This document shows positions 32,035 to 38,371 of a stretch of DNA of 64,000 nt, piece after piece. A program made the translations under genes and the position numbers. How positions within the stretch are numbered: position 1 is the first letter of the stretch; each line of letters begins with the position of its first letter. The notes below the pieces were generated by a model, which had not been told where the DNA came from, did no database searches, and was given only the letters and a program-made list of their open reading frames with translations. Source of the DNA: Streptococcus infantis (lineage in GTDB: Bacteria; Bacillota; Bacilli; Lactobacillales; Streptococcaceae). The stretch spans positions 62,001-126,000 of the forward strand of contig NZ_JYGT01000004.1 in NCBI RefSeq assembly GCF_000960085.1, in the 5' to 3' direction.

Positions 32035-33384
32035 TTAAAATGGTATATGTGTTTTCCAAGTTTTATTAAAAAAATAATCCAGGAATGAACCTATGTCTTT
32101 ATCCTTGATTTGAATAATTTCATTAAAAAATGGATCTTTTTTTTCATTTGTAAAACTAGGGATTTTAAAAGAAAGGAGTTCATTATTTTGATTATCCTTG
32201 TAGCAACCAAAATCAAGGATAGTAATAAGAGATAGAGTATTTAGCATTAAGCGAAAGAGATATAGTACTTGCCATGTAATCATAATAGAAAGAAAATTAC
32301 TTTCATTTTTTAAGTCATTCCTCCTACTCTCTTTAATAAGATTTTTTTTAGTTCTTGCAGAGTTTTTTGGATTTACAAATTCAGATACATCAATAAACAA
32401 GAAAATAGATTCATCCAATGTTAATGGATATAAATAATCCATAGCATGATTTAGTTGAGTTTCAAAAAGTGTTTTTATATATCCATCTTTACCTTTTTCC
32501 TCATACAATTCTTTTAACTTATTTTGGGTATCTCTTACTGAAGTTTGAACAATTATCTTAAAGTTTGATAATCCTTTCTTAATCACACTATACACAAATG
32601 AAGAGAGCTGATCATTATGTAGTTTATCTAAGTCAGTAGTCTGGAATTCACTTTTAATTTTTTTTTCTTTCAGTGTCATTTCGTATCTATAGATGCGGTA
32701 TTTACGAGATACGTTTAATTCAATCTGTTTATTATGTTCTGCTTTTGCTGTTTTATCGTAAAGAACATGCAACAAGTTTTCATTTTTTTTACTTGAAAGA
32801 ATATGATGATCTTCAGAAGTTGAACATTTTGTATAAACTTTTTTATTTACTTGAGATGTATTAGATAAGCTCCTCAATAATAAATTTCTTGTTTGAAAAT
32901 GAATAATCGAATCAGTAGCAAATGTAAATGCGATTTCCATTTCAAGAACCCTAATAATAGTTGGGATAATCCAAATACCAGTTTGCTGTTTGATTCCTGT
33001 TATAACGTTTATTAGTTTCTTTCGTATTGCTGAAATAGAGAGAATTTCAAAATTGAGACCCCCATGATTCAGCTGTAGTAAGCAATAATTAACAGTATCT
33101 CCGTTTTCTTTTTTATAAATTTTTCCAATTTCAAGTCTTCCGAATTCCCTTGATTGGATAATTAAATCGTCTATCTGATTTGAATTGTAATTAAATTTTT
33201 TAACTTCACGAGGATTCGTTTTTCTGAATTCTATCAGTTTTTCAATGTCAACAATTAGATTTTCACCTAAGTTAAAAACCATGCGATCAAAGCCCCAGAA
33301 GGAATTCATAAAACTAAAACAAGATTGAATTTCTTTCTCATTTAAATGCTTCTGTTCAGTAGAAACTTTAAGTTGTCTTATCAA
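32035..33384 (-). CDS. Probable replication initiator (phage/plasmid gene II/X-like)
   Basis: A 449-residue protein. The strongest hint is the central YDKTAKAEHNKQ...SRKYRIYRYEMTLKEKK block, which resembles the YDKxxE...LRYExxLK segment of gene II/X-type rolling-circle initiators, plus a Gly/His stretch LQLNHGGLNFEIL upstream. The C-terminal half is not recognised. Start given is TTG 33384 with AAAGGAAA 12 nt upstream; a later start is possible. It fits an integrative mobilisable or phage-satellite type element that replicates as a circle. Very AT-rich. Family assignment is tentative. Confidence 0.5.
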   Translation of the reverse strand: MIRQLKVSTEQKHLNEKEIQSCFSFMNSFWGFDRMVFNLGENLIVDIEKLIEFRKTNPREVKKFNYNSNQIDDLIIQSREFGRLEIGKIYKKENGDTVNYCLLQLNHGGLNFEILSISAIRKKLINVITGIKQQTGIWIIPTIIRVLEMEIAFTFATDSIIHFQTRNLLLRSLSNTSQVNKKVYTKCSTSEDHHILSSKKNENLLHVLYDKTAKAEHNKQIELNVSRKYRIYRYEMTLKEKKIKSEFQTTDLDKLHNDQLSSFVYSVIKKGLSNFKIIVQTSVRDTQNKLKELYEEKGKDGYIKTLFETQLNHAMDYLYPLTLDESIFLFIDVSEFVNPKNSARTKKNLIKESRRNDLKNESNFLSIMITWQVLYLFRLMLNTLSLITILDFGCYKDNQNNELLSFKIPSFTNEKKDPFFNEIIQIKDKDIGSFLDYFFNKTWKTHIPF

Positions 33385-33509
33385 GTTTTTAAGGTTTCCT
33401 TTCTACTATTATTTTTGATTGAAATTATGTTAGGAAGTATTAGAGATTGAAAAAAACAGTTAAATTATTTTAACCGCATTTGTAATTCAATTTATCCCTT
33501 TTTTTTCAT

Positions 33510-33526
33510 ATATAATTAGTATGCCA
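33510..33526 (-). promoter_or_regulatory. TGGCATACTA motif upstream of the rep-like gene
   Basis: TGGCATACTAATTATAT on the minus strand, 126 nt before the rep-like start. One of three copies of this motif, each in front of an island transcription unit. Confidence 0.45.
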
Positions 33527-33591
33527 GGAACTTTGCTAAGAACTGTGTTTTTTTAAATTTTTTTGTGAAAAAATTTTTAAAAATAAAAAAA

Positions 33592-33607
33592 CACTCAATT
33601 AAGAGTG
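33592..33607 (-). terminator. Terminator downstream of the broken recombinase gene
   Basis: CACTC-AATTAA-GAGTG hairpin followed on the minus strand by a T run. Confidence 0.6.
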
Positions 33608-33625
33608 CTTTAAAAACGCGTCTTG

Positions 33626-33860
33626 ACAAGGTTTTGAAGAAAAAAAGTAGGCTCTTACCTACTTTAATTTTTTTAGTTTAGAACAAGAATGTTAAGAAAG
33701 AAATCAATACTTTCAGTACGATCTTTTATTGATGTAACAAGGTTTTGAAGGAAAAAGTAAGTTTTTATCTACTTTATTTATTTTTATAAAAAATTTTTTT
33801 TATTCTTCATTTAAATTTAGGATGTTGAGAAAAAAATCAATAATTTCAGTACGATTTTTA
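33626..33860. repeat. Tandem imperfect repeat of about 110 bp with hairpin
   Basis: Copy A 33626-33730, copy B 33737-33860; both begin ACAAGGTTTTGAAG and end with TTTCAGTACGAT. Copy A has AAAGTAGG-CTCTTA-CCTACTTT plus a T run; copy B keeps a weaker form. No ORF. It fills most of the 535-bp gap between the rep-like gene and the recombinase pseudogene and may encode small RNAs or be a binding-site array. Confidence 0.6.
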
Positions 33861-33918
33861 TTTAGTTGAATTTTTTAATTTTAATGAGAGATGTATCATA
33901 ATGTTTGGGAAAAGTTAT

Positions 33919-34929
33919 TTAGTTTGCTTGTGCGATTAACTTATATGCATAGGATTTTTGAAACTCTTCTGGTCGATTGTGTCCGAGAGCACGTGATACA
34001 ATTAAACAAGCTTTTCGATCAAGGACAACACCTTTTAATTCGCCTCGTAGATAAATTTTTTCTTTTTTATCTTTGATATCTTTGGGATCTCGCGCGACAA
34101 GAAGATAAAGACGTTTTGCGTATTCTGCACGATATTTATGAGGTTTTAAAGCAGATGGAACTTGAAACACACGCTTTTTACCAGCTAGTTTAAATTCTTC
34201 AACAAACCTCTCTAATTCTTCTTTATCTCGCGTAATAATCGGAATCCATCGGTCTCGTGCTCCTTTTGATTTATGCTTTTTACCAATGATTTTAAGATAG
34301 TATCGACCATCTTCACGTTGATGTAGAGAATCACCTGTAATAGCTTTTAATTCATTCTTACGTAACCCAGTGGCAGATACGATTGAGAACCAGCGATTAT
34401 TTGTTTCTTCAGACATCCTGTCATCATTAGACTTCAAACGATTATTCTTTTTGTCGGCTCGATATCGAATATCCGTTGCAATAAAAGCAGTAGAAGATAC
34501 ACCTAAGACTTTAGCTAATGCTGCTTTATAGGTTGACTGGGTTGGAGCAGAAAGTCCTAATTTCTTACAATGTTCTAAGTATTGATTTACTAAGTCAATC
34601 CATCCCTCAATATCGTTAGATTTATCAAGGGTTTCTAAATCTTCGGCAGTAGTTATTGAGGCAACAAAGGAAGCGAATCTACTCCAAGATCCAGCGTAAT
34701 TGTGTAAGGTTCAGTCTGTATGGATTAAATGAATGTCCTCTCCCGTTTTTTTGGATTCATTTCGCTTGATTCCCTTTCCTTTTTTAAAGCGCGTGACTAG
34801 ATTAGTTAGTCCTTTTGATTGGACGAATTGTTTCCGACCCTCAAAAGTTGTTAGAGAATCCATCTGTTGTTTCTTAGCTTTCTCTTTAGCTTCTCGTCGT
34901 TCAGCACGACTACGTCTCTTCTTTGCCAT
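33919..34929 (-). pseudogene. Tyrosine recombinase/integrase-like gene interrupted by an in-frame TGA
   Basis: Reading the minus strand from ATG 34929, the frame runs 72 codons (basic start MAKKRRSRAERREAK, ending HLIHTD), meets TGA at 34711-34713, and continues in the same frame without any other stop to 33919 (263 further codons). The second part has the recombinase signature SATGLRKNELKAI (catalytic Arg), HKYRAEYAKRLY and VSRALGHNRPEEFQKSYAY (His and Tyr). The joined product would be about 336 residues. A single CGA-to-TGA change would explain it; stop readthrough or an independent restart (TTG at 34437) is possible. Confidence 0.7.
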
Positions 34930-35265
34930 AGTTCTTTCCTTTCTATTGTAGATAATGTGCTTATAAAGAAGATCTTAAGAAAATTCTTAAGGTTTTTTTA
35001 ATTCAAGTTGAAGTAGTGCAGTGACTTAAGCTTATATTCACTGATGTAGTATCTTCCCTTTGCTTAGGGCGCTTCTTAATTGATGGCTAAGAAGATAACC
35101 AAGTCATTTTACAACATGACAAGTTGACTCAATTCAAATAAGATGTAGAGTTCCATCTTTCAGATAAAAATCTGTTGTTTTTTCTTGTTAGTCTTTTTCA
35201 GGTTTAAATGCTCTGAATTTAGCGACTGAGCTAAGCTAGTTTTTGTATTTGATTTTTAGACTTTT

Positions 35266-35538
35266 GTTATTTACTTTAGTTTTTATACTTTGATTTTTTA
35301 CTTTGTTATGATCAAAAAATTTTTTTAAACTGCTGTTGACATTACTTTTATTATCTATACATTTATTTTTTTTTGGTAAATGAAATACAAAAATTGGTTC
35401 CTGTTATTTACTTTCGTTTTTTACTTTTATTCTTTACTTTGTTACGATCAAAAAATTTTTTTTTAAACTGCTATTGACATCTTTTTTATTATCTATACAT
35501 TTATTTTTTTTTAGTTAATGAAATACAAAACTGGTTCT
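35266..35538. repeat. Direct repeat, two copies of about 135 bp
   Basis: Copies at 35266-35400 and 35403-35538 (period 137 bp) share long identical stretches such as GATCAAAAAATTTTTTT and ATTATCTATACATTTATTTT. Each carries TTGACA. No ORF. It lies in the origin-like region upstream of the plus-strand gene. Confidence 0.75.
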
Positions 35539-35640
35539 TTCCTAACCCAGCTTAAACCTACTGTTTCCACGATAGCTACCTCCTTTCAAACATAAAAAAC
35601 GTAGCTATATTAGTTACGTCTCTACTTAATCAATTATCTA

Positions 35641-35680
35641 CATATTATTAGTATGCCATAAATTTTAAAATAAAAAAATC
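35641..35680 (-). promoter_or_regulatory. TGGCATACTA motif within the left inverted arm
   Basis: Minus strand reads TGGCATACTAATAATATG at 35658-35641, with the T/A-rich flank up to 35680 repeated in opposite orientation at 35872-35912. It would drive leftward transcription toward the recombinase-like pseudogene. Confidence 0.5.
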
Positions 35681-35719
35681 AGGATAAGATTTTTTTACGT
35701 TATTCACTTTTACCTAGTA

Positions 35720-35772
35720 CTGTGTGTTTAGCGTGACTTACACATACGTTCCTGTCAACGCTAAACACACAG
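35720..35772. other. Perfect 15-bp inverted repeat, candidate nick or transfer origin
   Basis: CTGTGTGTTTAGCGT (35720-35734) and ACGCTAAACACACAG (35758-35772) flank a 23-nt loop; TGAC/GTCA inside extends the stem past a bulge. No T run follows, so it is not a simple terminator. Rolling-circle and relaxase origins commonly use such hairpins. Confidence 0.55.
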
Positions 35773-35894
35773 AAAAATCAGAATCGTAAAAAAACTGATG
35801 GATGAGAGAAAGATGAAAAACTACAAAAAATTTAATAAGAGAAACAACTTATGTATCGTTTTTCCTTAATTATTTTTTTTTATTTTGAAATTTA

Positions 35895-35912
35895 TGGCAT
35901 ACTATAATTATG
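35895..35912 (+). promoter_or_regulatory. TGGCATACTA motif / promoter of the plus-strand island gene
   Basis: TGGCATACTATAATTATG with -10 TATAAT at 35903-35908. Same motif as at 33510 and 35641 on the other strand. Confidence 0.5.
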
Positions 35913-35936
35913 ATAATACTCAAGGAGGGAACAACT

Positions 35937-36299
35937 ATGTTTCTAAAATATTATTCACTCATTAACTTTATTCTCTATAAAAATCGCAGAGAATTCGAAA
36001 ACTCATTTGATTGCTACCCAAAAAAGACAGTGTATGAGTTCTATATTAGGGAGTCTACAGGAGGAATGAAAATTAGGCAAAAAGAACATAATGCAATTCA
36101 TGTTAGCCTAGCTTCTAATAGAGGAAGTTATATTACACTTTACTTAAGGAATTTTACGCCAGAGGATTTGGTGGCTATGATGAATTCTTTAATCAAACAG
36201 AAGAAAGAACTTGGATATGAGAGGTTGATTTGCTTGTTATCAGATCTCAAAAATGATGAACGCTTAAGTTTATTGATGAAGTTATCCAAGATGAAATAA
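35937..36299 (+). CDS. Hypothetical protein of the mobile region
   Basis: A 120-residue protein, not recognised. Start 35937 follows AAGGAGGG by 7 nt; an in-frame ATG at 35910 lies inside the promoter motif. The sequence has an aromatic N-terminus (MFLKYYSLINFILYKNR), a possible beta-rich middle (TVYEFYIREST...SYITLYLRNF) and a helical C-terminus rich in Lys and Leu. No signal peptide or membrane helix. Its promoter motif links it to the rep-like gene, suggesting a role in element maintenance (inference only). Confidence 0.6.
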   Translation: MFLKYYSLINFILYKNRREFENSFDCYPKKTVYEFYIRESTGGMKIRQKEHNAIHVSLASNRGSYITLYLRNFTPEDLVAMMNSLIKQKKELGYERLICLLSDLKNDERLSLLMKLSKMK

Positions 36300-36331
36300 A
36301 CATACTTGGACGAGTATCTTAGTGTGTTTTT
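36298..36331 (+). terminator. Terminator after the hypothetical gene
   Basis: AAACATACT and AGTGTGTTT (wobble pairing) followed by TTTT. The stretch is related to the terminator at 54123-54156 near the right end of the island. Confidence 0.6.
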
Positions 36332-36448
36332 GTGGTAAATTTGTCTTTAAAATAGATAAGATAGATTATTTGATAAAGCCATTGTATTAGATGATTGGTT
36401 TGTCAACAATGTAACAGATGAATTATTTCATTCAGCTAGAGCTGGATA

Positions 36449-36474
36449 AAAACGCACCAAAATTGGTGCGTTTT
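36449..36474. terminator. Bidirectional terminator upstream of pezA
   Basis: AAAACGCACCAA and TTGGTGCGTTTT form a 12-bp stem around AA, with T runs on both strands. Confidence 0.85.
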
Positions 36475-36483
36475 TATTTTTTA

Positions 36484-36492
36484 TGCTATAAT
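36484..36492 (+). promoter_or_regulatory. pezAT extended -10 promoter
   Basis: TGCTATAAT (TGN plus TATAAT), 25 nt before the pezA start. A -35-like TTGGTG lies in the preceding terminator stem. Confidence 0.55.
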
Positions 36493-36517
36493 AGAAATAA
36501 ATAAAAGGAGGAATTAC

Positions 36518-36994
36518 ATGATTGGAGAAAATATAAAAACGTTACGTAAAACACATAAATTAACCCAGCCTGAGTTTGCAAAGATTGTTGGTATTTCTAG
36601 AAATAGTCTGAGTCGTTATGAAAATGGAACAAGTCGAGTTTCGACAGAATTAATAGATCGTATCTGCAAGAAATTTAATGTTTCGTATATCGATATCGTA
36701 GGGGAGGAAAAAATGCTCACACCAGTAGAAGATTATCAATTGACTCTGAAAATTGAAGTGATTAAAGAACGGGGGGCGAATATCTTAGCGCAACTTTATC
36801 GTTTTCAAGATGAACAAGGAATTGCATTTGATGATACTTTGAATCCTTGGGTTCTAATGAGCGATGATTTGTCTGATTTGATTAATACGAGGATTTATCT
36901 TGTTTCAACGTTTGAGGATATAGAGCGATTTAATGGCTATTTGGATGGTATTGAACGTATGCTAGAACAAGCTAGTCATCTGGTGGTGGCTTAA
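36518..36994 (+). CDS. pezA: PezA antitoxin / repressor
   Basis: Antitoxin of the PezAT system: binds and neutralises the PezT kinase and represses the operon. The 158-residue protein has an N-terminal Xre-type HTH (IKTLRKTHKLTQPEFAKIVGISRNSLSRYENG, residues 6-37) and a helical C-terminal half that wraps the toxin. Size and domain order match pneumococcal PezA. RBS AAAGGAGG precedes the ATG. Its TAA shares an A with the pezT ATG, giving tight coupling. Confidence 0.93.
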   Translation: MIGENIKTLRKTHKLTQPEFAKIVGISRNSLSRYENGTSRVSTELIDRICKKFNVSYIDIVGEEKMLTPVEDYQLTLKIEVIKERGANILAQLYRFQDEQGIAFDDTLNPWVLMSDDLSDLINTRIYLVSTFEDIERFNGYLDGIERMLEQASHLVVA

Positions 36995-37761
36995 TGAAAC
37001 TAGAAGAATTTAGTCAAGATAATTTTGAACAAGCCTCCAAACGGCTTATCCGTTCTTTAACTCGTGGTAAAACAACTTCGTCTCAGCCCAAGGCTATCTT
37101 GCTAGGTGGACAGAGTGGTGCTGGGAAAACAACGATTCATCGTATTAAACAAAGGGAATTTCAAGGTAATATCATTATCATTGATGGAGATAGTTATCGC
37201 TCTTTTCATCCGAACTACCTTGGCCTACAGGAAAAGTATGGCAAAGATAGTGTGGATTATACCAAAGTATTCGCGGGACAAATGGTTGAATATCTTGTAG
37301 ATGAGTTGAGTAAAAAAGGTTATCATTTATTAATCGAGGGTACCTTAAGAACAACAGAAGTTCCCCGAAAAACGGCCCAATTATTAGAAACTAGAGGATA
37401 TAAAGTTTCACTTGCACTGATTGCGACCAAGCCAGAATTGTCTTATCTCAGTACCTTGATACGTTATGAGGAGCTCCATGCTATAGATCCTAGTCAAGCG
37501 AGAGCGACTCCCAAAGTGCACCATGATGGAATTGTAGAACATTTAGTTGATAACTTACGAGAGTTAGAAAATGACAAAATTTTTAATCAAATTCAAATTT
37601 ATCAAAGAGATCAATCGTGTGTTTATGATTCGGAAGTAGATCAAATCTCAGCAGCAGAAGTTCTACACGAATGCCTATTTGGAAAATGGAATAAGGTGGA
37701 GGAAGAGATGTTGAAGGTGGGACAGGAACGGTTGAGAGAGCTGGGGGAAATTGATAAGTGA
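36994..37761 (+). CDS. pezT: PezT zeta-family toxin (UNAG kinase)
   Basis: Zeta toxins phosphorylate UDP-N-acetylglucosamine and block peptidoglycan synthesis when the antitoxin decays. The 255-residue protein has the P-loop LGGQSGAGKTTIH near residue 33, IIIDGDSYRSFHPNY with the catalytic Asp, and LLIEGTLRTTEVP. All key motifs are intact. In pneumococcus PezAT sits in pathogenicity islands; here it probably stabilises the rpsI island. Overlaps pezA by one nucleotide. Confidence 0.93.
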   Translation: MKLEEFSQDNFEQASKRLIRSLTRGKTTSSQPKAILLGGQSGAGKTTIHRIKQREFQGNIIIIDGDSYRSFHPNYLGLQEKYGKDSVDYTKVFAGQMVEYLVDELSKKGYHLLIEGTLRTTEVPRKTAQLLETRGYKVSLALIATKPELSYLSTLIRYEELHAIDPSQARATPKVHHDGIVEHLVDNLRELENDKIFNQIQIYQRDQSCVYDSEVDQISAAEVLHECLFGKWNKVEEEMLKVGQERLRELGEIDK

Positions 37762-37797
37762 CGAAGGGCTAATTTATTAGTACATTTAAAAAAGTAA

Positions 37798-37884
37798 TTT
37801 ATTTTTGTACCAGATTTAACTACTCATAATCTCTGGGAAATGGTTGAACAGTATAAAACAGGTAAATTAAGAGATTATGAATAA
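37798..37884 (+). pseudogene. C-terminal gene remnant after pezT
   Basis: An open frame of about 28 codons with a protein-like end (VPDLTTHNLWEMVEQYKTGKLRDYE, read in two parts) but no start, preceded by a stop. It looks like the tail of a lost gene. The rest of the 610-bp gap up to 38372 is non-coding. Confidence 0.35.
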
Positions 37885-37991
37885 GGGCATTTTAAGTAAT
37901 GTAAAGAAAAGCAAAGAATATGCAAAGTGTTTATTTTAAGGCAATCATCACAAGTTAATTTTTAAAAATAATTTAGTATTTTTTGTTTTTT

Positions 37992-38021
37992 TGACCAAAC
38001 TATGACCAAAATTTGACCAAA
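37992..38021. repeat. Three TGACCAAA repeats at 11-bp spacing
   Basis: TGACCAAA starts at 37992, 38003 and 38014, one helical turn apart. Comparable to integrase arm sites; it may mark the end of a formerly separate element that carried PezAT. Confidence 0.5.
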
Positions 38022-38216
38022 AAAATATATTTTAGTGAATGAATATAGAATAAAGTGGATCAGGAAACTGGTCTATTTTTTTGTGAAATAGTATTCAGAG
38101 TAATTCAAAAATATTTTATCATTCTCACTATGGAATTTTTCTGTCCAATTAGAAATGTTGAAAGAAATTAAATAATATTTTGGGTGTATAGATTAGATAT
38201 ATAGTTTTAAATATGA

Positions 38217-38230
38217 TTGCGCTTTCAAAA
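38217..38230. promoter_or_regulatory. Candidate cre site upstream of the island surface-protein gene
   Basis: TTGCGCTTTCAAAA, reverse orientation of TTTTGAAAGCGCAA. It lies 26 bp upstream of the -35 box at 38256. Confidence 0.5.
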
Positions 38231-38255
38231 ATGTTGTATTTTATTGAGTTATCCC

Positions 38256-38306
38256 TTGACAATTTTGTTTAGAAAATATATGATAAGGATAATGACAGCG
38301 GTGTCA
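38256..38306 (+). promoter_or_regulatory. Promoter and LacI-type operator 1 (surface-protein operon)
   Basis: -35 TTGACA (38256-38261), 17-bp spacer, -10 TATGAT (38279-38284). The operator TGACAGCGGTGTCA (38293-38306) follows directly, covering the likely transcription start. It is a palindrome with a CG centre, typical for LacI-family repressors. Confidence 0.75.
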
Positions 38307-38371
38307 TTTTGTCTGATGAAAAAAATTAGTAATAAATATTAAAAAAACAATAAAAAATTTGGAGGTGTTTT

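Larger units (their letters stand above)
34930..35936. other. 1-kb non-coding region with origin-like architecture
   Basis: No credible ORF. Contents from left: AT-rich spacer, the 135-bp direct repeat, two near-identical inverted arms (35641-35680 and 35872-35912), and between them a perfect 15-bp hairpin. Divergent transcription units leave from it on both sides. This is the best candidate for a replication or transfer origin of the island. Confidence 0.5.

Noticed and set aside
33540-33590. AT-rich stretch as an insertion sequence end
   Set aside because: No transposase and no matched terminal inverted repeats were found.
34733-34951. Plus-strand 72-codon ORF
   Set aside because: It is the antisense of the basic N-terminus of the recombinase-like gene.
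37992-38021. TGACCAAA repeats as a CRISPR or iteron array
   Set aside because: Only three 8-bp units at 11-bp spacing and no cas genes; arm sites are a better fit.
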